Positions 46,444 to 56,918 of a stretch of 64,000 nucleotides of DNA are shown piece after piece. Position numbers and translations under genes: made by a program. The stretch lies in the NCBI GenBank assembly GCA_947359465.1, contig OX375876.1, positions 70,500,998-70,564,997 of the forward strand. The letters run 5' to 3'. Below the pieces are notes generated by a model. That model was not told the DNA's origin, did not search any database, and saw nothing but the letters and a program-made list of their open reading frames with translations. Source of the DNA: Metellina segmentata. Its lineage: Eukaryota > Arthropoda > Arachnida > Araneae > Tetragnathidae. How positions within the stretch are numbered: position 1 is the stretch's first letter; every line of letters begins with the position of its first letter.

Positions 46444-46881
46444 GGCCCGATGCACACATCCGGTTTTTCAACGTGCGGCGCCGCTGCCGCAACGCAAGTG
46501 CGGTCTTAGTTATACATTAGATCCAATTTAGCAGTGCACATATGCCTCAGGCGTAGCTGGGGCGACGCACGTCCAACTTGCGTGCAATTTGTACCGCAGT
46601 TCCCCACGGTCGCCGCACATGAGTCTCCGTTCTGAAGTTCCTTGTTTTCATAAATAAATGGAATATAAATATTAATTAATAAATGGTTGTATCCAGTAAA
46701 GTCTATTTTGTTTCAAAATATACTTTTTTTACTCCAGGTAAGCGAAATAAGCACGTTTTCTTCGATAGAATATTTATCGCAAAGGCGTGAAATGAGAATT
46801 TGCGTCAGTATGTGTGCATAGTTGGGCTTCGATGCCGCAGCGGCGCCGCACGTTTATAAACCGAGATATGTGCACCGGGCC
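46444..46881. mobile_element. PIF/Harbinger-type MITE, copy 2 (TTA duplication)
   Basis: TIRs GGCCCGATGCACACATCCGG (left) and, inverted, GGCCCGGTGCACATATCTCG (right). TTA flanks both ends (46,441-46,443 and 46,882-46,884). The sequence follows copy 1 at 36,949 throughout, with small indels. Confidence 0.85.
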
Positions 46882-46945
46882 TTAATCTACAAATTACTTG
46901 CATATAATTTTCCAAAATAGTTATGAAACAACGTGTTCTATAAAG

Positions 46946-47020
46946 TGTGTGTGTGTGTGTGTGCGCGTGTGCGTGTGCGAGCGAGTACGTGCGTGTGTGT
47001 GATAGAGAGAGGGGGAGAGA
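46946..47020. repeat. (TG)n microsatellite grading into (GA)n
   Basis: TGTGTGTGTGTGTGTGTG then GCGCGTGTGCGTGTGCGAGC and GATAGAGAGAGGGGGAGAGA. It produces a spurious SLAHAHAHTHTHT minus-strand ORF. Confidence 0.9.
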
Positions 47021-47089
47021 GAATTTCATTAGAGCGATGAGGTCTTCCGCGTAGTTTAGCATATCATGCAGTTCCATTGCTCAAATCCA

Positions 47090-47880
47090 GAATATTTAGA
47101 CTACGAAGCCAAATTGGTGAATTACTTCCAAGGCGGTTTGATGATTCAAGTGCGCATCATGGAGCTCCAGCAACGAAAACAGCCAGCCTTGTGGATGTTG
47201 CGCCAAGGACTGTATCAGCTTTTATGACAGCTTACACAAAACATCCCAAGCTGTCATCTTCGAAACAGAACAAAGAGGGAAAGTCAAAGCTCACTAACGA
47301 GGTAAAAAGGTAGGTAGCTGAATTAATGTCGCGCTGGAGCTATTGGCGAAGGTCCGGAATCAATCCCGAAATAGAATATCCGATGGCAACATCTCGTAAT
47401 TTTGAACTACTTCACTGACAAAGGTTGATGGGATAGACGGATAGTAGCACGAAAGCAAAAGACTACTGTGTCCCAGGCTACGAGATGAAGCATCTCCAGG
47501 ACCCGTGTCAATCAAATCTATTCAACGTAAACTATATGCTATGAACATCCACGGCGATTTGGCGGTTCCAAAAGCACTAGTGACACCGCTTAGTGCTTTG
47601 AAGCGATGTTCTGGTGAATCTACATTTACGTCATTTCAGACTAACGGACGTGTTTTATGTCTGTAGAACGCCCGCAGAAACCTTGTATGTTATCACTGCC
47701 TGTCTCCTGTTAAGCATGGAGGGGCTGTGTGTGATATTGTGGTATCCGATATCTTGTAGTCTGAGACCACTTTCAGTTCTGCGTAGGAAGATCAAGGCAG
47801 TGTAATACCTTCTGGGCTATCGTCTCCATCGTATGACCAAGGCTGTGTTCTCTGGAGAATGACCTGTGTCCCAAGACTAC
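47090..47880 (+). pseudogene. Tc1-like transposase relic split by a SINE
   Basis: The frame 47,077-47,313 reads HGAPATKTASLVDVAPRTVS and AFMTAYTKH, a Tc1-type helix-turn-helix. After a SINE-A fragment, degraded middle sequence leads to GRVL-like FYVCRTPAETLY near 47,650 and LRPLSVLRRKI near 47,765, then VFSGE and SQDYN, the second aspartate block (D-Y-N in place of DNA). Several frameshifts and stops make it dead. It is the same subfamily as 26,920-27,520. Confidence 0.7.
47320..47420 (-). repeat. SINE-A fragment inserted in the Tc1 relic
   Basis: GAATTAATGTCGCGCTGGAG, AAGGTCCGGAATCAATCCCG and CATCTCGTAATTTTGAACTA match the SINE-A body. It lies between the N-terminal and catalytic parts of the relic, so it came later. 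Confidence 0.6.
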
Positions 47881-50019
47881 AACGTTACCTTTCACATTGA
47901 TCTGTGTATCCAAGTGTAGTTCAATGAGCATTAAGATAATGTAGAACCTCACGTCTGGCCTTCTTAGCACCTTGATCGCAGCATAACTGGATTTTTGTTG
48001 GGTATTTTAGTGTCCAAAGTGCGTAATAATGTTTCTTTCATCCACACTTTCTGAGCACCGCTGAACGCTCCTATTAGGTATGGATGAACATATTCGTGAA
48101 CATTGCCTAGCTTTTATCTAACGTGGGTTTTGACAATTTCACGTTTAATAAAAGATGTTATTCGGGTCAAGGGTGGACCAACCCCTTACTAATAATGATT
48201 TTGTGTCATTTCATAAAAAGATATAAAATTCCAAAAAATATAATCAAACTAATATTGAAATTGCTGAAATAATATTGGAACAAAATAACACGTCTCTGCT
48301 TGTAAACAAAATCCAAGAGAGTAAAGATATTGCCATATTCTTCGAGCAAATAAGTGAGTTTTATTAAAAAATTGTAGTGGCCAACTGATAGCAACATAAT
48401 TATAATATATTTTAACTTACGATAATAGATAAAGGGTAGAAATAATGGTAAAAATAGAATATTCCTAGTAGTTCTGGTTTTGTTATGCTACTTACGGTTA
48501 AAATTAAAAATGTAGTTCAAATTTTAAATTGACCAAACTTTTTTTCAATTAGTCGCACATTAAAAATTGAAACAGTTTTAGATGCACAAAAATACAGGAA
48601 ATTTTTTAGTAGGATAAAAAAAAATTGCACATTTTCGTCAAAATTGGCTTTTTTAACGTATGCAGATACCTTAAATCCTTTAATCTCGATCTGATTATCC
48701 TTCGTATAACAAACAAATTACCGTCGAGGAATAAAACAAGACAAAACAATTATAATTTCTTTTTGTACAAATTATCCTTGAGTTTTAAGAAGTCATTGTA
48801 ATTTTAAGTAGTACTTGTGCTGTGGGGAATTAAAAACTAACAAACATGTTGTGTAACGAAAGAGGTACCTTGAGTAAAACAACAGGCTAGGGCATGATCT
48901 CGACCATCTAACCCTCTAAATTGCGTGACTGCATTCAGATAAATAAATTCCGAGAATTATTTGATATCGACCGAAATAAGTACCAAAAACTAAAAAGAAT
49001 GGTTTACTAAACATAAATTCATCACCTCTTAAATCTTCTCAATGTCTTCAAGTCACGTTATTTAATTGTTTCACGGTTACTGTTACATATTCTATCATCG
49101 GGATTAATTTCGTGTTATATTTCCTGCATTCCAATATGTTTGGTTCTGAATTCCACAAATTCTAGAACATTATGAAGCTGAAATCTGATTCTCAATTGAA
49201 TTACCACTCGATATACGTATATGCAAGTCTTGATAGACTTATGGCAACTTGTTGGGAAATAAGGAACAGAACTAACTGAAGAAGCAGTCTTGTACATTGT
49301 TAATTATTTAATCAGATTGAAAAGCAATGTACAAATTTACAGAAATGGAGTTAAAGATAGTTCGGATAGTTCGGGAGACATCCTTCCCTTCTCCTCTCAC
49401 ATTCAAGAGTGTTTCGTCTTGATGCATCAAATTTAGAGAGGGGAGAGGGGGGAGGATATCGGGTAAGTCACTTGAGATGATGCAAAAGTGTTCTGATTGG
49501 GTGTTCTCAAGTGCTCCCTCCGCTTGCGTTATTGGTGCTCTTGGTACATGGACATATATTTTCAGACAGTCGCTATCCAATATCTATAGATCGTAACAGC
49601 TCAATTTTATCATGTTTCGCAATGTAATAGAAAAAATCATCTATTTTGTTTATATACATGACATTATCACCTGTTATTATTGAATATATTATTGCTATTA
49701 ATGACATACAATAATAATTACATTATTACCTGTTATTTTAAGTGATGTGGGAAATAAATAAGTTGATAAATGAATGTCGTAAAGCATACGGATTCATTCA
49801 TTTTATTCATTTATCTTAATTGCGAGATAAAAAATTAGCTATTCTCATTGCAATATATTTTTTTATTTCGTTCACAAGTATTATGACCTCATTTATCAAC
49901 CAGGAAAAATTTAAGCGTAATCTCTCTATATGCTGAACACAAACTTTAGTATTCTGGCTGGTTATATTTATGTATATGGTTCTATTGTACCACAGGTTAT
50001 GGTATTAAATGCAGGCAGC
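47881..50019. other. No gene seen
   Basis: AT-rich intergenic sequence. A purine-rich patch near 49,435 (GAGAGGGGAGAGGGGGGAGG) is the only compositional outlier. Confidence 0.4.
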
Positions 50020-50041
50020 ATATATATATATATATATATAT
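50020..50041. repeat. (AT)n microsatellite
   Basis: ATATATATATATATATATAT at the outer edge of the Penelope-like tail. Confidence 0.9.
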
Positions 50042-50437
50042 CGTATAAAGTCTTAAAAATTATAAAAAATGAAGAAATGTTGGTGGATTAGGGCGTCATC
50101 AGGGAGGAGCCTGACCCAAACAAAATAAAATGGTGTTTTCTACATATGAGCAGCATTAGGCTGAAAAAATTGCTCATACACTCCCCCAAACACCACCAAA
50201 AATCAAGTAAAACAAAAACAGAACAAAATAACAAAACAGAGCAGGAACAGAACGAAATGAAACCCGAAGCCGCAGCTGGGATATCATCAACAACAAGCCT
50301 AAAAATTGCCACCAAATGCCATCAATTACACAGTCCAACTTATATGCTAACATCATACCTCCGATGCAACAAGTCCAAAAAAAATAATAATAATATGAAA
50401 ATCCCCAGCCCCTTATCAAAAATATATTCATAAATAG
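50042..50437 (-). mobile_element. Penelope-like element copy 1, 3' untranslated part
   Basis: Matches the 3' part of copy 2 (58,800-60,060) and the fragment at 7516-7945, with GGGCGTCATCAGGGAGGAGC, GCTCATACACTCCCCCAAAC and CCCCAGCCCC near the end. It continues across the gypsy insertion to 56,924, since both sides join perfectly on the pattern of the uninterrupted copy near 60,050. Confidence 0.82.
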
Positions 50438-50881
50438 AGTAGTGGTCCGAGGCCGATGGTTGTTGATGAGCTCCGTCGTGAAAGTTCAGTAAAAGACTCA
50501 AAAGACACAGAGTCTAAATTCCATATTTGGAGTATATTTTACTAAATTTAATCGGTCACGTCACGTAAGTTACATATAGTATAAAGTAGCAATTACATTT
50601 GGATAGGCATTGAAAAGTGTAACTTTCCTCCCACCGGCTGTATATAATCTTCACTTGACCTCCTGTTCTAAAGATGGATTTTATCTTTTAGTTGTATCGG
50701 TAACTATTTATTGCTCTGACTTTTTTAATTGGCTTTTGCCGCACTTCCTCGCTTGAAATCTTGTGGACGTTTCTTTTAATTGAAAAAGCTTTGTTCTTAG
50801 GTTGCCAGCTTGGCGTTTTCTATGTAGGGTTGCCAACTTGGCATTTCACTTCTTGTAAGATGCGAGATGGCGAACCTTACA
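50438..50881 (-). repeat. 3' LTR of the Gmr1-like element
   Basis: On the minus strand it starts TGTAAGGTTCGCC and ends GGACCACTACT. It carries an internal near-duplicate GGTTGCCAGCTTGGC / GGTTGCCAACTTGGC (plus strand). Confidence 0.93.
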
Positions 50882-50902
50882 TGTCCCTCCGGGGAAGCAC
50901 AT
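50882..50902 (-). promoter_or_regulatory. Polypurine tract region
   Basis: On the minus strand CTTCCCCGGAGGGACA lies directly before the 3' LTR. The GGAGGGA part is the likely primer, though the tract is short. Confidence 0.5.
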
Positions 50903-51173
50903 CCATCACTTAAGTCATAAGTGATGATGCTGCTGCCAATCGCCATCTAGAATCATAACTAAAAGTCATAATTAATTAGCTGGTCTTCATTACGATATCC
51001 AGTCCTTCGAGAGAAGCGTGAGAGCTCAAAAAAAAAATCTACACTAACATTCATGAACTCCCACATAAAATACATAATACAAGTCACAAGAACGTTATCA
51101 AAATTATCTAAATCAGATTACAGTTTTGAGAAGAAAAAAATATATATACATATTTATATGAACTGAATAAAAA

Positions 51174-52133
51174 CTAGGGTTCATCAATTTTGATGCGCGA
51201 TAAGGCATCTGCATTGCCATGCTTACTACCCTTTCTGTACAATATATTCATGTTATATCTTTGCAATGCCAAAGCCCAACGTGCAAGTTTTGCACCCTGT
51301 GGCATTCCCTGGGTCAAATAAGTAAGGGGGTTATGATCGGAGACAATTTGGACTTGTGCTCCAAATATCCAAGTGTCAAATTTTTTCAACGCACTTAGAA
51401 CAGCATACGCCTCCCGTTCGATAGCGGCCCAACGAGTTTGGCATGGGGTGAGTTTTCTACTGTAAAAGGCGATAGGACGTTCTTTTCCGTCTTCGTCTTG
51501 CTGAGCTAGACACGCTCCAATCGCTGTTGCAGAAGCATCGGTGTACAACTGGTATGGCTGATCTAACACTGGAGTATATAAGAATGGAATTTCCGTCAGC
51601 CTTTGCTTCAATTGTTGGAAGCTTGCTTCCTCTTCATCACTCCAAGTTATTTTGTTGGGCACCCTTTTCTTTGTTAAGTTTGTTAAGGGTAAAACCAAGG
51701 ACGATAAATCCTGAATGTACTCCCGATAGTAGCTTGCCAGACCAATTATGCCTCTTAACTCTTTCTTAGTAGTTGGACGTGCTAAGTTCTGCATGGCTTC
51801 GATTTTCCGGGGATCTGGTGCATGTCTTCCGGATCCTACAATGTGTCCCAGGAACCTCACTTGTTTTTTACCGAACTCGCACTTTTTAAGATTGACTGTT
51901 AATCCAACGGTCTGTAGAGTTCTCAACACGTCTCTGATGTGACGCAAGTGATTCTCCCACGAGCTGGAAAAGATGGCCAGATCGTCGATATACGCACGGC
52001 AGTACTTTCTGTGTGTCTTAAGTACTTTGTCTATGGACTTTTGGAACGTACTTCCAGCATTTTTAAGTCCAAATGGTAAAACGTTCCATTGAAAATGACC
52101 AGAGTGTGTCACAAATGCCGAATATGGTTTAGC
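51174..52133 (-). CDS. Pol, second part: RT active site and RNase H
   Basis: In the same frame as the upstream Pol ORF and separated from it by a single TAA at 52,134-52,136. It reads AFVTHSGHFQWNVLPFGLKN, then the RT active site YIDD (residues 41-44 counting from 52,112), FLGHIV and the connection. RNase H follows with LYTDASATAIGACL (D192), IEREAYAVLSALKKF (E232), IVSDHNPLTY (D259) and NADALSR (D302). It stops after SRIKIDEP. In conventional gypsy elements an integrase follows RNase H; here there is none. The product would copy RNA into DNA and remove the RNA strand in the particle. As it stands it could only be made by read-through of the TAA. Confidence 0.92.
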   Translation of the reverse strand, partial: AKPYSAFVTHSGHFQWNVLPFGLKNAGSTFQKSIDKVLKTHRKYCRAYIDDLAIFSSSWENHLRHIRDVLRTLQTVGLTVNLKKCEFGKKQVRFLGHIVGSGRHAPDPRKIEAMQNLARPTTKKELRGIIGLASYYREYIQDLSSLVLPLTNLTKKRVPNKITWSDEEEASFQQLKQRLTEIPFLYTPVLDQPYQLYTDASATAIGACLAQQDEDGKERPIAFYSRKLTPCQTRWAAIEREAYAVLSALKKFDTWIFGAQVQIVSDHNPLTYLTQGMPQGAKLARWALALQRYNMNILYRKGSKHGNADALSRIKIDEP

Positions 52134-54482
52134 TTATTCTTCTAAAGGGATTTGCCAATAACCCTTTGTCAAATCTAGAACGCTGATGAAAGGAGCACTA
52201 CCAATTTCAAATAGTAACTCGGTGGACTGTTGCATTGGATAAGCATCCGGGACAGTAAAACTGTTCAAAACTCGAAAGTCGACGCAAAGTCTTACACTTC
52301 CGTCCTTTTTGGCCACACAGACGACTGGGTGTGCCCACTCACTGTCACTCTCTTCAATCAGTCCTTGTTCAAGTAACTCTTGGATTTGGCGATCCACCTC
52401 GGTTTGTAAGGCGATGGGAACCCGATAGGGATGCATTTTCTTTGGCACACAATCTTTAGTTAGTTTGATTGAATGTCCATCAACTCTGGCTCGGCCAGGT
52501 CGTGCACTGAAAACTTCTCGAAACCCTTCCAAGGTCTGAACTAATTGGTGTCGCTGTTCTTCGCACAACGCCTCTGTAGTCTGGAACACATGACCCTTAA
52601 TATCGTCTGCAGATTGACGCTTATTTCGAGTAGGGGCATAAAAGATTTCCCCAAAGTCCTGATCTTGTTCGAAAATCAACCCCACCTGTTCAACTCGGGC
52701 TATATAAGTTCGTAGTTTGTTGAAATGCAACTCTTTTCGGCTTTTATCCTCCATCTCGACCAACGCAGAATGAGGTCGAGTTAGCTGGATAATAGTTGCA
52801 GGTCCTGACCAGTTCTTCAGAAGTTTGTGACTAGAAGATGGAATAAGGATCAGTACCTTATCACCAACCTTGAAATTCTTTTCTCTCGCTCTCAGATTAT
52901 ATTTAGATGTGTAATAGCCTTGTGCCTTTTCGGCATTCCCTGCGGCAATCTCGTGTGCCGTTTTCATCCTTTGACGAAGGTCTTCTAAGTATTTTTCAAC
53001 AGAAGGAGATGCTCCTGTTGGAATTTCTGTTTCTCCTAACCAACTCTCCTTAATTAATTTTAATGGACCTGGAGGTAACCTTCCATACACCAACTGAAAT
53101 GGCGATACTCCCGTGGTACTGTGAGGTACTTCTCTGTATGCGAATAGTAAGAAAAAGAGATGAATATCCCATTGTCGACCATTTTCTTGTATGTTCTTAC
53201 TGAGCATATCCTTCAGGGTTTTGTTCCATCTCTCCACGGCTCCCATGCTTTCTGGATGCCCCGGAGTTGAAAATCTTGGTGACACCCCGATAACTTGCAT
53301 GAAGCCCTTGGTGAGCTGTGCTGTGAAATTTGTCCCTTGATCGGTACAGATAGTTTTAGGAAACCCCGTCTGGGAGAAAATCTTCATCAGGACGTCGCAA
53401 GTTGTTTTCGCAGTAATGTTCTTGACTGGTATAGCTTCCGCCCATCTCGTGCACAAATCCACAGCACAAACGATAAACTTGTGCCCTCTTGAGGATGGTG
53501 GCTCTAGGGGACCAATACAATCTACACTCCACACTTCAAAAGGATTTTCAGGTCTCACAATAGGTTGGATAGGAATTCTGTCATTGTAAGTGGTACCTCT
53601 ACGTAGCTGGCAGAACTTGCAGCTTTCACAAAAATGTTTGACATCAATCTTGATATTCGGCCAGTAAAAGGAATACTTTATCCGTTGTTTGGTTTTCTGT
53701 TCTCCTAGATGACCGGCCAATGGAATTTCGTGTGCCATTTTTAGGACATACGGCCTTTTAAATTTAGGCAAAACTACCTGCTGAATTTTCTCTCCTCCTA
53801 CGATTTCTGAGTGTACCAATAACCCATCTTGCACTTCGAATGCATTTCTTCTATTTCTTGCAAATTCCCAAATATCCTTTAAACTTTCATCTTCCAATTG
53901 AAATTGCACGAACTCGTTCCGTTTCTCATTAACCCCAGGGTGATTTGCGGTGTCACTACGGGCCAAGGTAAGTTCGTTTAAGGACGAAACTGAATAAATT
54001 TCTCCAACTCGAGAAACCCCTTCTTGGCTAATAATATTGCCATAAAGTTCCACATTCGAGTTTAAAGCGTCATACGTTGAAACGCTTACGAGCATGTCGC
54101 TTACTAATTTTTCAGACACTGCACATGTCACTGGAATTTCTCCGTGTCGTCCGTCATTGATTTTCACATGGATTATCTTGAGAGGTGCCATTTCTGTCTC
54201 ACCAAATGCGGATACAATTTTAATTTTTCCTTCCCCTTCATTTTGAGAATCCTCAATCAGATCAGCCCGGATGACTGAAATCTGCGCTCCAGAGTCGATA
54301 ATACCGTCGAAGATATTATTACCGCTTTTTAAACTCACTATCTTGAGTTCATCAATACCTCTTTGGTATTCTACAGGCTTTGTGACTGGAACGGTCACTT
54401 TTGCCGTCAACATCGATGGAGGCTCCACCATGTCTTCCCTTGCACATGATGTTGTAGCGTCTTGGGCTCCAATATTGCTCAC
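52134..54482 (-). CDS. Pol, first part: protease, integrase and RT start
   Basis: A 782-codon frame continuous with Gag upstream. Protease: IIDSGAQISV with catalytic D63. Integrase: zinc finger H251, H258, C285 and C288, then VDCIGP (D321), TDQGTNF (D381) and VERWNKTL (E417), with 35 residues between the last two, and a C-terminal module with VGDKVLILIP and WSGPATII (about 535-590). RT begins after about residue 640: HPYRVP, GLIEESDSEWAHPVVCVAKK, RLCVDFRVLN and SVLDLTKGYWQIPL with D770. The frame ends at a TAA. The integrase-first order is seen directly in one uninterrupted frame, so it is not an assembly of two elements. All catalytic residues are present. Confidence 0.95.
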   Translation of the reverse strand: MSNIGAQDATTSCAREDMVEPPSMLTAKVTVPVTKPVEYQRGIDELKIVSLKSGNNIFDGIIDSGAQISVIRADLIEDSQNEGEGKIKIVSAFGETEMAPLKIIHVKINDGRHGEIPVTCAVSEKLVSDMLVSVSTYDALNSNVELYGNIISQEGVSRVGEIYSVSSLNELTLARSDTANHPGVNEKRNEFVQFQLEDESLKDIWEFARNRRNAFEVQDGLLVHSEIVGGEKIQQVVLPKFKRPYVLKMAHEIPLAGHLGEQKTKQRIKYSFYWPNIKIDVKHFCESCKFCQLRRGTTYNDRIPIQPIVRPENPFEVWSVDCIGPLEPPSSRGHKFIVCAVDLCTRWAEAIPVKNITAKTTCDVLMKIFSQTGFPKTICTDQGTNFTAQLTKGFMQVIGVSPRFSTPGHPESMGAVERWNKTLKDMLSKNIQENGRQWDIHLFFLLFAYREVPHSTTGVSPFQLVYGRLPPGPLKLIKESWLGETEIPTGASPSVEKYLEDLRQRMKTAHEIAAGNAEKAQGYYTSKYNLRAREKNFKVGDKVLILIPSSSHKLLKNWSGPATIIQLTRPHSALVEMEDKSRKELHFNKLRTYIARVEQVGLIFEQDQDFGEIFYAPTRNKRQSADDIKGHVFQTTEALCEEQRHQLVQTLEGFREVFSARPGRARVDGHSIKLTKDCVPKKMHPYRVPIALQTEVDRQIQELLEQGLIEESDSEWAHPVVCVAKKDGSVRLCVDFRVLNSFTVPDAYPMQQSTELLFEIGSAPFISVLDLTKGYWQIPLEE

Positions 54483-55701
54483 AACTGCTGAAGTTTGTCT
54501 TCTTCCTAGCTTAGGACATGCGTTTCTAAGATGCTGAAATGATCCGCAAGAATAACACTGAATCTTCTTCTTCCTTCCCGCTTCATTTTTCGGACTCGTA
54601 TTACGTTGATGAGTACTCCTCTCGTGAAACTATCCATATCTAGCAGGAAAATCGGAGTTCCTTTCTTGAAAGCGTCTTCTTTCTTGAAAATGTGAATTTC
54701 TGTCCTTATTTACTATGTTTTCAGGTGATTGGAATTTCTTCTTGAACCCTCGAACACTTTCGTAGTTGTCAAGGAGTTCCGCTAGAGTAGTAGGAGATTT
54801 TATTGTGCTCCACTCACACACACATCGACAAAATGCTCTCGCATTTCCGGAGGTACCTTACGTTTGAATTGATCCGTAATTACCAGATCCTTTAACGTTT
54901 CGAAATCCGCAACCTCAAGACCTTGAATCCATTCTTCAAAATAATTTGTCAATTCAAAGGCAAAATCCTTCCACGATTTATCTTCAGTCCGCTTGAGCTG
55001 GACAAATTTCAATCGGAAGGTTTCTGGGCTTAGTTTAAACCTTTTTAGCAATAACCCTTTCACGTGGCTGTAGTCATATGCGACAGCCGCTTCTTCTCTA
55101 GCAATTAACTGAGTAATGTCATAGGGTAATAAACCCAAAAGCTGTGACACCCAGTCATCCCTTTTAATGTGAGCATGTTCTGCCTGCCTCTCGAAAAGAA
55201 CCATATATAGACTGATGTCTCCTTCTTTAGGATCGAACTTCTGCATCACTATTTGTAAATCGTAGATGTGCTTAGAGTTGCTCGAATTCCCTTCATTTGA
55301 TGTTTCTGTATTGTGACGGCCTTCCATTTCGAGCCTTAGCTTTTCTAACTCGAAAGCAGAACGTTTCTCGAGTTCCATCGTCTTTCTTCAGCAGCGATGC
55401 GCTTTTCCTCAGTTTCAGCAGCGAGGCGCTTTTGCTCAGTTTCAGCAGCGAGGCGCTTTTGCTCAGTTTCAGCAGCGAGGCGCTTTTCCTCACTTTCAGC
55501 CAAGAAACGCCTTTCCTCGGCATTTTTTCGATCTGTTATGATACTGTTTAAAAGATTTTCGGTAAACTCCTGTTCATATTCTTCGCTGTTCAATATTGAG
55601 TTCTTTAAATCGATGATTTTGTGTTGCGGCAACACATCTAACCCCAATTCATCTGCCAACACCTTCAAATCCTCCTTCCTTGCTTTCGCGAGATACGCCA
55701 T
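54483..55701 (-). pseudogene. Gag of the Gmr1-like element (two frameshifts, one stop)
   Basis: An ATG at 55,701-55,699 opens MAYLAKARKEDLKVLADELG, a SAP-like helical start, followed by a coiled coil of EQKRLAAET repeats. A frameshift near 55,380 leads to the frame ending near 54,800, with ELEKRSAFELEKLRLE, then a capsid region (YMVLFERQAEHAHI, LLGLLPYDITQLI, RFKLSPETFRLKFVQLKR, FETLKDLVITDQFKRKVP). A GT run at 54,815-54,825 (GTGTGTGTG) adds two bases and breaks the frame inside FVDVC-EWST. The rest (EWSTIKSPTTLAELLDNYES) reaches an in-frame TAG at 54,630-54,632. Then comes a CCHC knuckle CYSCGSFQHLRNAC, continuous with protease. An upstream in-frame ATG at 55,755 also exists; homology to the Gag at 412 favours 55,701. 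Confidence 0.9.
55395..55500 (-). repeat. Coding minisatellite in gag (30-bp units)
   Basis: CAGCAGCGAGGCGCTTTTGC (plus strand) recurs every 30 bp, encoding EQKRLAAETx. Four to five units are present. Confidence 0.9.
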
Positions 55702-55863
55702 CCCAAACGAATTTAACGCAGGAATTAAATTTACGCCACAGAATGCAGAAAACAAAGGGTGGTGGTGGAAACCTCACTCTAAATAGTCTAAAATTATGAT
55801 TTATATTAACTCTACGCCTTAGCAATAAACATTCGCAGAAATCCCCGTTTACCAAAACGAAAT
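55702..55863. other. Proximal leader of the Gmr1-like element
   Basis: Untranslated sequence between gag and the tandem repeats. No feature seen. Confidence 0.4.
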
Positions 55864-56340
55864 AGTTATTCTCTAACCCAATAACACAAAAAGTATCTAG
55901 TTCTGATGAACTGTTTCTCAATTAACCATTAATCTAATTAACACCTGGTGTGCTAGTCAAAATTTGCATATATTAATACAATAGTACACATAAATAGCAT
56001 TTACATACATGCATTACCGAAAAGAATGTAGTTATTCTTTAACTCAATAACACAAAAGGTATCTAGTTCTGGTGAACTTTTTCTCAATTAACCTCTATAC
56101 CAATTAACACATGGTGTGCTAATCAAAATTTGCATATATTAATACAATAATACAGATAAATCGCATTTACATACATGCATTACCGAAACGAAAGTAGCTA
56201 TTCTTTTTAAAACCAAAACGCAACAGTTATCTAGTTCTGATGAACTTTTTCCCAATAAACCATTGAACTAATTAACACATGGTGTGCTAAATAAAATTTG
56301 CACTGTGGTGCACATAACACGTAAGTGTTCTAAACAAAAT
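55864..56340. repeat. Three tandem 166-bp repeats in the retrotransposon leader
   Basis: AGYTATTCT starts at 55,864, 56,030 and 56,196. Units share TATCTAGTTCTGRTGAACT, CAATTAACAC..GGTGTGCTA and ACATACATGCATTACCGAAA; the third is truncated and more diverged. They lie in the 5' untranslated leader. Confidence 0.88.
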
Positions 56341-56455
56341 GAATAGCATTAGATTTCAACAAAGTCTACTTTCGCTCCGTAATTGTGTGGGAGTTGCATG
56401 AATTAAAAAAATAAAAACTCAGGATGAGCTCTCACCTTCATTTCCAGGGTTCGAA

Positions 56456-56475
56456 GATCCATGATGACTGCGCCA
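56456..56475 (-). promoter_or_regulatory. Primer-binding site of the Gmr1-like element
   Basis: On the minus strand TGGCGCAGTCATCATGGATC overlaps the last base of the 5' LTR. The TGGCGCAGTC start is the form used by elements primed with a serine tRNA in the 17.6/297 group; the tRNA assignment is from family knowledge. Confidence 0.65.
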
Positions 56476-56918
56476 GTAGTGGTCCGAGGCCGATGGTTGT
56501 TGATGAGCTCCGTCGTGAAAGTTCAGTAAAAGACTCAAAAGACACAGAGTCTAAATTCCATATTTAGAGTATATTTTACTAAATTTAATCGGTCACGTCA
56601 CGTAAGTTACATGTAGTATAAAGTAGCAATTACACTTGGATAGGCATTGAAAAGTGTAACTTTCCTCCCACCGGCTGTATATAATCTTCACTTGACCTCC
56701 TGTTCTAAAGATGGATTTTATCTTTTAGTTGTATCGGTAACTATTTATTGCTCTGACTTTTTTAATTGGCTTTTGCCGCACTTCCTCGCTTGAAATCTTG
56801 TGGACGTTTCTTTTAATTGAAAAAGCTTTGTTCTTAGGTTGCCAGCTTGGCGTTTTCTATGTAGGGTTGCCAACTTGGCGTTTCACTTCTTGTAAGATGC
56901 GAGAGGGCGAACCTTACA
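56475..56918 (-). repeat. 5' LTR of the Gmr1-like element
   Basis: Same length as the 3' LTR, with five substitutions and no indel by my alignment. It starts TGTAAGGTTCGCCCTCTCGC on the minus strand. Confidence 0.93.

Noticed and set aside
46805..47077. ORF with HAHAHTHTHT
   Set aside because: Translation of the TG microsatellite.
49435..49460. Possible G-quadruplex
   Set aside because: G runs are few and interrupted by A; not a convincing four-run motif.
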